Origin: Neurospora crassa OR74A
Taxonomy: Eukaryota; Ascomycota; Sordariomycetes; Sordariales; Sordariaceae
Length of the DNA stretch: 64,000 bases
NCBI RefSeq assembly: GCF_000182925.2
Contig: NC_026506.1
Coordinates: 434,001 to 498,000 of the forward strand
Direction of reading: 5' to 3'
Shown here: piece after piece, positions 20,760 to 30,599 of the stretch
Layout of the letters: every line of letters starts with the position of its first letter
Position numbering within the stretch: position 1 is the stretch's first letter
Position numbers and translations under genes: made by a program
The notes under the pieces: generated by a model
Database searches by the model: none
Seen by the model: only the letters and a program-made list of their open reading frames with translations
Told to the model about the DNA's origin: nothing

Positions 20760-21010
20760 AGCCGAATTGACATTTCTTTTATAGAAAATACAAGTAGCTT
20801 AGGATAACGTAATTAAGGAAAAATAGGTACGGGGCCGATACGGCGCCGTTGTAATAGCGAAGCGGAGGGTTTTTATCTAGTTGTTACAATACGGTTTTTC
20901 CCACCGACTATGAACGAAGTAGTACCGTATGCCTATTGGGCGAACTATGTAAATAGTTAGCGTGTATAAGACTAATAATTATAAAGACGAATAACAGTAG
21001 GGATACTTAC
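20760..21010. other. Isolated RIP-like AT-rich patch
   Basis: About 250 bp rich in TpA and poor in CpA with CpG retained, like the first 9 kb but unlike both flanks. It contains a TAGCGAAGCGG string that also occurs near 8736 in the LTR element. It may be a small relic of a RIPed repeat sitting in the promoter side of the 20338 ORF. Confidence 0.5.
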
Positions 21011-23036
21011 GGTTGGGGGCGTGGTCACAAATACCTAGATAGCAGAGACACAAATTTACAAAATAGGTAGGTAGCGCTTGAGATCCAGAGGTAGCTATGC
21101 TACCCCTCGGATGAAATATAGTTCAGAGAGAACATCTTCCTTGCTAATTCCATCAATATCTACAGGAGAAGAAGTTTCATCCAGATAGGAGATTTTTCTG
21201 TCCAAGGGCTATCAGATGGCGTCTCGAGAAGATATCTCACTATCAAACTTGATAATTATCTCTTTATTCCTTATTCTCCAACTGGTCTGGTAGGGTGTAT
21301 TTAGAGTTGTCTTTCAAAGCCTATCAGCAATCCATTCTGGGTTGCGTGGATCACATTTGAGGATCCAGATTGTTAGAAAAACCATGACTGAGAGAGCGGA
21401 GCGCAAAGAATAGCACAAACTAACCCCGATGCCCACCCCTCACTCACTCGGCGCCCCCAGCGGTCGCTCACGGTCTTCGGTCTCAATCGCTTGAGCGCCC
21501 TTCCACAATGCTCTTGCCGTATCAGATGTACTTGTAAAGAGCATCCCAATACTCTTACGCAGAAGCCTTAATGCAGTTGAGGCATGATGAATGTTGCTGT
21601 CGGGGTTCGTGGATGGGTTGCTGGGCGGCGAGCTGGAAGCCCGATGTTAACTTGCTCCCTACCCCCTCTACCTACAAATCGGACGACGCATCTCTTGCCC
21701 CGTCCAGTCTATGAGCCTATGTAGGTACGCAAGTATATCCCCAGTATGTCCTCTCAGTTCCAGATGTTGAAGTCGTCGTTGCCCTCCGGGCATGAGGTTC
21801 GAAGGGGCACATGATTATGGAGACCACAACAGCACGCTTGAGCAGGTCGTATCAAGTCCAAAGATTATGAAGAAATGATCGGCGATCATGATGACTGCGG
21901 TAGCGGCGAATGTCAATGTGAAAACGGCAGTTCATCGCTTGTTGTCGATACAGGAGTTGAACTCGCTACCCAAGAAATTTACCCTTGCGCGGCTGCTGTT
22001 GCGCCTATTCAATGGGGATCTCGAGGCAAAGTCTCACCAACGATGTTTGTCAGTGTATGTGGTTTCGGTGTGATGGTGCAGTTGCGGGCGAGCTGCGTTT
22101 ATTCAGGCGTCGATAACGTTGATAAGGAGATGTTCGATCGCCCGCTGAGCGGGACGGGGCGTGCGGTCAGTCATCCTCTTGTTGGGATCCGTTTCCCGAA
22201 CAGGCAGCTCACGCGTTCGGGCTACATGATGTTGCGGTCTCTGTAGTGGTGTGAGCGAGCAAAGTCCCAGTTGGGGATGTGACGGGTAAGAAAGGACTGC
22301 AAACCTAGATATCCTTGAACGGCCTTGGTGGTCTTGCGGTGGTCTGCTGGCGATGGTGGGATCTTGGGGACACACTCTCTCAACTCCTTGAGCGAAGGAT
22401 GGGGGAGTTTGATGTCGCTACGTATACTAAAATTCGCGTTTCGTGTAAATCTGGGTCTTGGGGATTCGAGGCATATGGCTGGTTGCTTTTTACCTGGATG
22501 GCGGGAATGAAACTGGGCGGTACCGGTACGGGATATTTCTGAAGGACTCGCAGAGGAATCGCTGTAGCTCAGGAGAGGCCGAGTAGATCGACAAGGACTT
22601 GTTGGCGACTGTGGATGGAGCAGGAGCGAATACTGGCGGTCATGTGGCTGGCAGTGTACTACGGATCAGGATTGGAAATTACCGTTCCTTCCTTTTTAGG
22701 TTTGTAACTTTGGAAGGCACCCTTCACTGACGGCGACTTCTTGACCGCCTTAAGTTTTGCCTGGAATCTTCCTTCACTTTCTCCGCGTCCTCAAGGATAA
22801 CTTTTTCTCCCACTTGATCGCGTCCGGAAATCTTTTGCACTCGTCTTTTTGTTGTCCTCACTACAACAATCTTCACCACTTTTTGCAGCAAACTGAGCAG
22901 AATCGCCGAGACTCTTCATACCCTTCTCTATCAGCGCCTTCGAGCTTTCAGTTTGCCGACGTTGCCCTTGCTCTTTGTCGCGTCCCTCTTGTCACCCAAT
23001 CTTGTGTCGTCGTCGTCTTTGTGCGACATTTTCTCC
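21011..23036. other. No supported gene; leader of the 23146 gene at its right end
   Basis: Frames of 60-120 codons around 21875-22375 on both strands lack domains and convincing introns. From about 22740 the plus strand becomes pyrimidine-rich, as in fungal promoters and leaders. Confidence 0.4.
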
Positions 23037-23045
23037 TTATAAATA
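23037..23045 (+). promoter_or_regulatory. TATA box candidate of the 23146 gene
   Basis: TTATAAATAC lies about 105 bases before the ATG, downstream of a pyrimidine-rich stretch. Position and sequence suit a fungal core promoter; the transcription start would be near 23070. Confidence 0.45.
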
Positions 23046-23145
23046 CATACTGAATCTCCAAGGTACGACAAGTATCTCCCAAAGATCGGAACACTGGATC
23101 GCTGCTCACAAAACCTATAGACGTTAAACATCCCCCTTCGATAAA

Positions 23146-23943
23146 ATGGAAGTCAACCCTCCTACCACTCCACACGGTCCGTCGAAGAGAAAGTCTCCCT
23201 CTTCTGACACCAACGGCTCCCCGCAACCCAGCAGCCATAAGCGTCAGAGAGCCATCGAGCGCGAGGAGCCTGCACTCAAGCTGAGCGACTCTTCTCCAAA
23301 CCAGCACATCACGTCGCCAGGAAAAATCCTGGAGTCAGAGCACGAAGACGAGGAGTCTGAAAGGGATACAACAGTGTCAGACCCCTTGGACATCGAATTC
23401 GAAGGTGCAACCGACGATCAATCTCACCTCACTGGCGATCGTAATCGTCCTCTTCGCAGAAACACTCGCACGCCAATTTTGGTCCCAGTCGAGCCCGAGC
23501 TGTCGACAAGTGACATCGACGACCTGCTCTCCGGTTCAGAGGTTGACTTGGACTTAGAGGACGAAGACTCGGACTCCGTGACCAAAGGATCACCTTCTGG
23601 CCGAAAACCCAGCCAGAGCGAGGAGCGATATTACATGGCCATGTGTAATATCGACTATTACAACTCCCTTTCCGAGCCGGACCTCCGCCGTGAGGCTATT
23701 CGTTGGATGGAGGAGAACTCTCGTGCTGACCCCAAGGGCACCGTCGTCTACCCTCCACCGTGGTACATCGCCACTCGCTTCGAACCACCTCGTCCTAGAT
23801 TGTGGATCAAGGATTTCTTCTCGGGTAGAGTTCGTCCGCGTCAGCTAGTTAATGACCGGCTGGCCGAGATGACCGTCGCCCAGAGGGAGAAGTGGGCGAG
23901 AGAACATGGAATGGGAGGGTACGACGATGAGGACACCGAGTAA
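23146..23943 (+). CDS. WIKDFF/RPR-family protein 2 (265 aa), unknown function
   Basis: Residues 1-170 are Ser/Pro/Asp/Glu-rich and probably disordered. KRKSP at 14-18 and HKRQR at 31-35 make a bipartite nuclear-localisation candidate. A very acidic run lies at about 121-145 (DIDDLLSGSEVDLDLEDEDSD). The conserved domain is residues 175-253: LSEPDLRREAIRWMEE, PKGT, PPPWY, WIKDFFSGRVRPRQL at 219-233 and NDRLAEM at 236-242, then a charged helix. It is the longest paralog and has no Cys/His metal site. Together with the copies at 12381 and 27122 it defines the family; all three are on the same strand. A nuclear role is an inference from the basic motif. Confidence 0.8.
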   Translation: MEVNPPTTPHGPSKRKSPSSDTNGSPQPSSHKRQRAIEREEPALKLSDSSPNQHITSPGKILESEHEDEESERDTTVSDPLDIEFEGATDDQSHLTGDRNRPLRRNTRTPILVPVEPELSTSDIDDLLSGSEVDLDLEDEDSDSVTKGSPSGRKPSQSEERYYMAMCNIDYYNSLSEPDLRREAIRWMEENSRADPKGTVVYPPPWYIATRFEPPRPRLWIKDFFSGRVRPRQLVNDRLAEMTVAQREKWAREHGMGGYDDEDTE

Positions 23944-23999
23944 GAGACGGAGAGATGTCCGGAAGGAGCGATGAGCCTGGGAATGGTGAATCAGAGAGT

Positions 24000-25889
24000 G
24001 GGGAAGGGAGTCATGGAATGGTGAGAGCGAAAGGGGGTCCTAAAGGAATTATCGCAACTGGTTTAGGTCGCAGGGCTACCAGCTGGTTAGTTTGACATTG
24101 TGATTGCTATGAAGCAAAGCCTTGATACCGTCCAATGTACACGAAGAAGTACCGTTCTATTTCCTGTTGTAGTTTACTTACCAGGAAGCCTACCCTCCCA
24201 AGATTCTCTTGTGTCCTTTCTGAGCCCTCTCGCTGGGACAGCAGTCCTAGAAGATGTGACTTTCATATTTACTGTCAGTGTCGTGAGAAGACTTGCAAGC
24301 TTGAAACTTCACCCGAACAGCGTTAGTCATACGCGCAACACCTCAAAACTCGCAGATTCACTACCATCAACAACAACCAAGAAGTGAAGACAGAACCTTT
24401 CCAGCGGTCGCCTCACCGAAATGTCACCAAATGACGAATATCATGGCAAGGAAGTCTAAGTGGCTTGGCGTTTGGATTTGACACAGGATCACAAATACCA
24501 AAAGCTCCAAAAGTCGTCTAGGCGCTTCTTATTGCCCGTCACCGGTTACGTGCGGGTTCAGGTGGTCCAAAGCTTGCCACGATGCAGCATTCAACGGCAT
24601 CGTTTGACGCGCTCTGACGCATCGCACTCATTAAGTACAGCTGAGGTGGGGGCAGGGATTCTCGCGGGCATCTGTTCGCAGCCATCAAGTTCTTGACCCT
24701 CAGGTAATCCATGTTATGGAGGCTTTGAAAAAAAAGAACAAAGCTAACAAAAGGTAAGCAGGATGACTATGTCATATCAAACGACCAAGTCAGCAGTGAA
24801 AGAGTCACATCTTGCTGTTTGACCAGTTTGACTCACGGCACTATTCCCTTTTCACCGTTGGCCTTCCCATAAGAACAACCACAACCCAAGCCAACTGGCA
24901 GGACGACCTGTTCCTTAAATGCTTCCAAATAACTAAGGTACGTACGTACATGTTTTCTCCCTCCTAATCGCCCGTGTTTCCCCTTCATCAGCTCAAATCT
25001 CGAAACGCCAATACTAAAACGTTATAGCAGTTGCCAGTATCCAGAAACAGCGTTCCCAGCAATGTTCGATCTCCTGAAACATTACCACAGCAACGTGGGT
25101 TGTACTACCGGCATCTCGTCTTGCACAGGCCAGACAAAGCAGTCCATGAGGAGCCTCGTTGCATCTGATACGCCTGACCCTTTCCCACCCACGATGAACC
25201 AATATTCATTTCCAGCACCGGTTTCTACGTTTGACCACCTCGTGATGGACAACATAATGAAGGGGACTGGATATCTCTTGGAACACCATGGGCCCGTATA
25301 CATTTCGCAGAGTCGAGCGCCAAACCGTGATGGAGCGGTGCCCCGTGGAGAAGGATATTGAGCGGCTGACCCCTACAAGAATCTGAACGACGTCATCACA
25401 AAGTGCCAGGGCATCGTCCATCCTCCCATCAGCCACGTGTTGATGAACGCATATCACCAACACTACACTACCTAGGTACCAAGAATTCCAGCTAAACATA
25501 AGAAGCTAGACAGAACCCAAGACACTCGACCTGAATACCTTCTATACCTCATCCAACCCATACGACGTTGTTCTTTTGTCTCCTGTCCAGATGAAAGCCC
25601 AGATGGACAACGGAGCAAACCATCCGAAGTGAACCGGAAACCCACGCAATCCCGGGCATGCAAGCTGGTTCAGTCAACGGCTTTTTCAGTTCACACCACT
25701 TTGTCAGCGTCGAGAAAGCACTGTTCCTTCCATTCCTTCCCCAAGAATCATGTTCTGGCCATGTCGTCGGAGGTGATCTTTTGCGTCGTACCCGAGATGG
25801 TATCAAAGTTTGTTAAGAGTTGTTCATCGTCCTTAAGGAGGAAGGAGCAGACGAATTCGATGAGTAGGTACGATCAAAAGTGCGTTCGT
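24000..25889. other. No supported gene
   Basis: Ordinary base composition, short frames on both strands, no domain. A CTACCTAGGTACC palindrome is at about 25470. The right end (25,700-25,890) may already belong to the decayed TGKWINPRF-type copy that follows. Confidence 0.4.
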
Positions 25890-26286
25890 CCGCGGTGTTT
25901 GTCGTCGTTCCTTTCTTGCTCTCTAGTTACCATCGCGACTGTGAAGAGTAGGAAGAGCAAACGACAACAATGGCAGAACCGACCAACGACGACGCTCTGA
26001 ATAGTAGGTACCTCCGATAAATTCGTCGATGAACTAAGTACCCAACTCTGAGCCCTCGTCAATGTCGCGTCCACCGGAAAGTGGATCAATCCGCGTTTTC
26101 AACAGCTCCTCCCGTTCCTCGCCATTATCACCGGTCTCCTCGCAAGCCTCGAGTTCTCCTTCTGCCCCAGCCTCGAGTTCTCCTTCTGCTCCAGCCTCGA
26201 GTTCTCCTTCTGCCCCAGCCTCGAAGACATTTTCGGGTCTTTCGTTCCTGGCTCATCTAAGCTTGGCTAAAGAACTAGCCAAATGA
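25890..26286 (+). pseudogene. Second, truncated copy of the TGKWINPRF gene
   Basis: An intron-end-like stretch (TCGTTCCTTTCTTGCTCTCTAG near 25,905-25,926) and the following KSRKSKRQQ-like codons align with the intron end and exon start at 14,947-15,010. Then ALVNVASTGKWINPRF (about 26,045-26,100) matches the copy at 15.1 kb. A stop interrupts the frame just before it. After about 15 further codons homology ends, and the frame runs through three copies of a 24-bp repeat to a stop at 26,284-26,286. It is broken at both ends. Confidence 0.65.
26147..26226 (+). repeat. 24-bp tandem repeat, three copies plus a partial
   Basis: Units CCTCGAGTTCTCCTTCTGCC plus CCAG start at 26147, 26171 and 26195, with one base change in the middle copy; an eight-base partial follows at 26219. 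In frame it would add SLEFSFCP repeats. It appears fused onto the truncated TGKWINPRF copy. Confidence 0.9.
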
Positions 26287-26289
26287 GAT

Positions 26290-27080
26290 ATCTACAACAG
26301 ATTTGGACTACGGCAAAGAAAAGGTAATGTCGTTGTCTAGTCATTAGGATTGAATTCCAATTTCAAGATATTGCAAAGTGCAAATGCTTCCAATGAATAC
26401 CTGGCTTCTTCCAAGTGGTAGCTTTTGTACCCGTTTTCTCTGTGAAGCTGTGAAAGTTCCTCTCATTTCCCCTTTTCTGCACTGCTGCTTTTCCTCTTCT
26501 TCGGACAAAACTGCTCATGTCTGGCAAGTGAAGTCTGAAGGACAAGATGAAATATTGTGGGATCTTTGGACTTCAAGCAGCATTCCTCAGTTGAATTTGG
26601 ACGTGCTGTGGGCTCGTTGCCGGAGGGGTTGCCGGGCAAGGCTGGAATTGCCATGTCCCACACGCGGAAACCGCCCCACGGCGGGACACTTGAAAACACC
26701 ATTCACTTGTGTCTACAGCCTGACCGCCTGCGATCTTTTTGTTGCCACGGTGGTCTTGGACTCCAAGCCCTAAGAGCTGCCCACGGAAATTTACTTTCCA
26801 GCCCGCTTTCTCTCGTCTTCTCTTGCCCATCGCAATCCACACTCGACATTGAAGTTTTCCCGCTAAAACAACACATTCACAAGCAGTCAGCCTACCAAGC
26901 TCTTCGAATTTCAACGGCAACCCTTCTACTTCGCCACTGCTCATTTGAAGTCGACCAGCATCTGTCACTACATCCCAGGCTTTTTTTTGCTCTTGAGTTT
27001 TGACGTTCTTCTGCCTCCGCAACAACCCATACTTTCTTCCAAAACAAAAGTATGATTACCCACCTTCTCATTTGGTTACT
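26290..27080. other. No supported gene; leader of the 27122 gene at right
   Basis: Frames at 26378-26773 and 26557-27003 on plus, and 27025-26573 on minus, overlap each other without a domain. The last 100 bases are pyrimidine-rich, with a TATATAT string at 27083 about 40 bases before the next ATG. Confidence 0.35.
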
Positions 27081-27121
27081 TCTATATATCTGACAAGTGT
27101 CAGCATCCCTTCCTGATCATC

Positions 27122-27748
27122 ATGCCCTACCAACCTACCACCAACGTCGCTTTAGCCCGTGAAAGACAGCGCAGTTCAAACGAGATCCCCGATCACGCCT
27201 CCTCCCCAGCTGGACAGCTCCCTGGTGATTCCACCACACTGGTCTCAAAAACTAGCGTCGGCGACCCTGAGCTCCCAAACACTCGGAAACAACAGACCCC
27301 TGATCGCGACAACGAGCTCGAGAACACACAGATACCTCTGAACAGCGCAAGTTACGACGCTGACGACGAACATGTGTCAAACCCTCCTGATTCGTCAAGC
27401 CCACCCTTCACTGCAGAAGACGTCGACCAGGATACGGACGTACAAGAGCCTATCGGTAACGAAGCCGACGTCCCCCCGCCCACCGAGGAGACTCTTCGCA
27501 TCCAGGCAGTTACCTGGATGGAGGCAGTCTATCACGATGCACCCAACGGAACGGCGATCGCTCCTCCAACTTGGTATGCGCCTTCCCACAGTACCCCTTC
27601 CCGCCCCCGGGTGTGGATCAAGGACTTTTTCACGGGACATGTCCGTCCCCGTAGGCTGGTTAATGACCGCCTTGCGGAGATGTCTCTCGTGGAAAGGGAG
27701 AGGTGGGAGAACCGCCAGAGGAGGATTAGGGGCGAGCCAGCGGAGTGA
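27122..27748 (+). CDS. WIKDFF/RPR-family protein 3 (208 aa), unknown function
   Basis: The shortest intact paralog. Residues 1-118 are polar and probably disordered (many Pro/Ser/Asp/Glu). Residues 121-196 carry the family domain: TEETLRIQAVTWMEAVYHDA, PNGT at 141-144, PPTWY, then WIKDFFTGHVRPRRL at 165-179 and NDRLAEM at 181-187, and a basic helix to the C terminus. The domain is closest in sequence to the 23146 copy around WIKDFF and NDRLAEM, and to the 12381 copy in the first helix (YHHLPNG versus YHDAPNG). The single exon starts at the first ATG after a pyrimidine-rich leader. A broken relative follows about 500 bp downstream. Confidence 0.8.
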   Translation: MPYQPTTNVALARERQRSSNEIPDHASSPAGQLPGDSTTLVSKTSVGDPELPNTRKQQTPDRDNELENTQIPLNSASYDADDEHVSNPPDSSSPPFTAEDVDQDTDVQEPIGNEADVPPPTEETLRIQAVTWMEAVYHDAPNGTAIAPPTWYAPSHSTPSRPRVWIKDFFTGHVRPRRLVNDRLAEMSLVERERWENRQRRIRGEPAE

Positions 27749-27987
27749 ACTAGCTGGGTTATGTGCTCCATAGGCGTAAAGGAGAGCCAGAGAGGTATGA
27801 GAGATGGGATACGAAATGCGGCGGGGCCAGTGGGTTCAGTACACGTACCTAGTCCGGTGATGACACCCTCAATCAGCCTTGCGAGTTCCAATTAAGCGTT
27901 GAAGGAGTATGACATCAAAAGTGTTTTCTCTACCTTTTTCTTTTCCCGTATTGAGCGTGTATCTTTTTTTTCTTTTTCGTTTTTTTC

Positions 27988-27993
27988 AATAAA
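27988..27993 (+). terminator. Polyadenylation signal candidate (AATAAA)
   Basis: AATAAA within a T-rich stretch, 240 bases after the stop of the 27122 gene, on the same strand. A plausible 3' end signal; fungal signals are loose, so confidence is moderate. Confidence 0.4.
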
Positions 27994-28268
27994 GAAAAAT
28001 GTAGCCACGACACCAAGTGATTGTAAGAACCTTCGGAAGTAATCTCCAGCTTCTTGATGCCCGCCTAGCGGACGTAGTCAGCCCTTTATGTTGTTCTTGC
28101 TTACTTCCAACATTTTCTCAACTTATACTGTCTTCATTACACAACCAACCTCTTCACCGTCAAAGACAACGTACCTACCTCTATAGATTACACACCTGAA
28201 TCTTCTGCGCAATCTTTAGAGGTATCTATATATCATACCATTGCAACAGAACCGTTCTACTTACCACC

Positions 28269-28540
28269 ATGTGTAACCAGCCCCTTCCACACAACCATTC
28301 CGCCCATCCAGTCGGCACCCGCCAACCAAGCACCTCGCCCATCACCCGGCCGCTTCAAACGCCGAAGAGAGTCCATCAAACCCAAGCGATGACATACCAC
28401 CTACTCCGCCTGCTTGGTAACCCTACAACCGCATCCGCCATCCAGATCTCCCAAGCATCTCGCTAGATCAAAAAGACTTTTTTCACGGGACATGTTTCCG
28501 TCCCCGTAGGCTGATTGATGGCCGGCACAAGAGGAAGAAA
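28269..28540 (+). pseudogene. Broken WIKDFF/RPR-family copy
   Basis: A pyrimidine-rich leader leads to an ATG at 28269 and a short Pro/His/Ser/Thr-rich frame ending at 28466. In other frames the remains of the family domain follow: a PPAW piece near 28,410, then DQKDFF near 28,470 and TTTTTTCACGGGACATGT with CCGTCCCCGTAGGCTGATTG (28,477-28,521), nearly identical to the WIKDFFTGHVRPRRL coding DNA of the 27122 gene. At least two frameshifts and a missing first helix show it is dead. It is likely a tandem duplicate of its upstream neighbour. Confidence 0.7.
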
Positions 28541-29507
28541 GTGGCTTTGGCCTACCTTTTCCATCTACTCACATGGGCCAAACGTGCCGTTTGGCCGAGT
28601 CGCAACCCCCGCATTTCCGTTTTAGTGGGTCCCTTGTCATAGGAGGAGGAGATGTTCGTGTCTCGTAGCAAGGGGAAAGAGAATATAATTGTTGAGTGAA
28701 AATTGGAAATCTGGAGCTGAGAGCGAAGAGAAGTGTACCTCTAGAGGTAGGAACTAGGATGGAAAGAAGAAGAAGAAGATTTGTGTCGTTTCCGGGGATT
28801 GATCTAAGGCTGGAGGAGTTGAGGTTCGCTGTTACCTCTACATGGAATGGACGAAGTCTACAGGGGAGATGACAACAACTCAGCACGTGTTGGCGATACC
28901 CTCGTGCTTAATGTCTCTGGATATTTGTCAAAAAAAGAATTGGGCACGGGTTTGGTTCAAGTTGTATCTGTGGTAGGTAGGTGGTAGGGGTAGGAAGCGA
29001 AGAAAGGTTGATGTCTGGTTACCGTGAGCCAAGCGAGACATTTTGAACTTCGAGTTATATGCTGTGGACAGTGGAAAGTAGTGGCGGAAGGGCTACACAC
29101 AGGAGTCATTCACGGAGATGAAGTATTGGGTTTGAGTATGTTTATGAGAAGTGGCAACGATGCATGTATCAATATGACAGACAATAGACGGTGTAGACTA
29201 GTGGATTGGGGGCTCTACCATGGCAATATGGCACAGAAAACTTCCATGTCACGTTCGTCTCATCTCTGGAGATGTCTGAAGAGATGAACCGTTCTATGCA
29301 TGTGGATGCGAGGCCTTGTTGTGTGAACGTATCTCGATTAGGTACAGGAAATTGAAGTGTGGTTTGCTTGAAGTTCGTGTACCAAGTTCCAAGCTTCCAT
29401 TGTTTGTGGAGCCCAAAGATCGAGTACAGATGAATCCATCATCAGAATACCCCGTATCAGCATAGGTAGATTTGTCGACCCTCTGTCTCTGCGCCAATCT
29501 CATGGCC
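28541..29507. other. Intergenic, no supported gene
   Basis: It contains the perfect palindrome TACCTCTAGAGGTA at 28736-28749, another TACCTCTA at 28833, and only short frames. Confidence 0.5.
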
Positions 29508-30497
29508 TTACTTTTCCTCCTTCGCCTCCTCCTTCTTTCCCTCCTCTTCCCTCGAGAAGTCATCAACTGGGTTGAGGATAAAGGCCAAGGAGGTCTTTCC
29601 CCCCTCCTTAGCAAAAGAAGCAATGGCGGGCTTCTTCTTCTCCTTTTCCGCAATGCTCTCTTTCTCCTTCTTTGCTGATGTCTTGATCTCTGTTTCCTTG
29701 GCAAATCGAACATACTTTCCCTTCAGCGAAAAATCCTCCGCTTCTCCCTCCGCTTTCTCCGAAGGTCCGCCGTCGTAGCCACTCGGGGCCGGAAACATTC
29801 TAGGCATAGGAAACCCATGCACCCATGGAACTTGGTTCCCCGCCTTCAGAGGAGGTACGCTGTATTCGTAAAAACCATGACGCTTGTGCAGATCAGATAC
29901 GTCGTATACATCTACGCAAGGACGGTTCGCAGGCGCGATGTTGATAGGCCTAGGCTCAGGCATGCGAACATCCGCTGGCTGAAAATGCACATGATATGGC
30001 CTCCCCCCTAGAGGCATCCCAGGGTAGTGGTCAGGGTCGAGTTGTGTCGTAGTCCAATGGTCATGAGGGTCGAGTTCATGCTGATGTGGAGCTTCGGGTG
30101 GAGGAGATACACGGCCGAATCTTGGAGGTATACGGCCGCCCTTGCAAAGCGCGGGGTACGGTTTGTAATACGCGGGTGCCTTTGAATGGTAAGTACGCCT
30201 CGGTCCTCGCGCGGGGTGAGGAGAAATACACGCGGGGTCCCATCCGAAAGGAAGGCGGTAGTCGGTAGAGGCTTCCGATGAGGATGTCTTGTCGCTGGAT
30301 TCATTGGGTTTGCTGCAAATAGCGTCGGGCTTGACAGGGCTGTTGGGAACAGGCTGCGTTGGGCGTTCCGTCTGCTTGGCTTTGTCAGCCATGGTTGTGG
30401 TAGAGTAGTCTTGCGTCATGGTGTCTCTGATTTGTGGAATGGAATTTGGCTTGTTTCCGTTCGTGTCGATTGCCATGTGATCGGTTGTCTTTTGCAT
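29508..30497 (-). CDS. Hypothetical Pro/His-rich protein with charged C terminus (329 aa)
   Basis: I choose the ATG at 30497 (MQKTTDHMAIDTNG) because it follows a TATA box by about 75 bases; the frame stays open further upstream only because of a T-rich leader. Residues 1-85 are polar, Ser/Thr-rich. Residues about 85-250 are rich in Pro, His, Tyr and Arg, with aromatic motifs such as YRLPFGWDP, RPYHVHFQP, VYDVSDLHKRHGFYEY and VPWVHGFPMPRMFPAP. Residues 270-329 are Lys/Glu-rich and probably helical (AKKEKESIAEKEKKKP). Single exon, no signal peptide. No family is recognised; the aromatic-Pro part looks conserved in style rather than random, so I think the gene is real. Its neighbour at 31.7 kb is on the same strand. 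Confidence 0.7.
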   Translation of the reverse strand: MQKTTDHMAIDTNGNKPNSIPQIRDTMTQDYSTTTMADKAKQTERPTQPVPNSPVKPDAICSKPNESSDKTSSSEASTDYRLPFGWDPACISPHPARGPRRTYHSKAPAYYKPYPALCKGGRIPPRFGRVSPPPEAPHQHELDPHDHWTTTQLDPDHYPGMPLGGRPYHVHFQPADVRMPEPRPINIAPANRPCVDVYDVSDLHKRHGFYEYSVPPLKAGNQVPWVHGFPMPRMFPAPSGYDGGPSEKAEGEAEDFSLKGKYVRFAKETEIKTSAKKEKESIAEKEKKKPAIASFAKEGGKTSLAFILNPVDDFSREEEGKKEEAKEEK

Positions 30498-30568
30498 CTT
30501 GTCTGAAAAAAAAAAAAAAAGTGCGATGGAAGGAAATTTGGAGGAAAAAAGTTTGGTGAGTGTTTGTC

Positions 30569-30576
30569 CTTTTATA
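30569..30576 (-). promoter_or_regulatory. TATA box (TATAAAAG) of the 29508-30497 gene
   Basis: On the minus strand GGTTATAAAAGGAC lies about 75 bases upstream of the chosen start, a textbook TATAAAAG. A run of 15 T (minus strand) lies between it and the ATG. Confidence 0.6.
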
Positions 30577-30599
30577 ACCTTGAAAGTTCCAAGGAAAGG

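Noticed and set aside
29294-29713. 139-codon Arg-rich minus-strand frame
   Set aside because: It overlaps the Lys/Glu-rich end of the 29508 gene in another phase and is a shadow of it.
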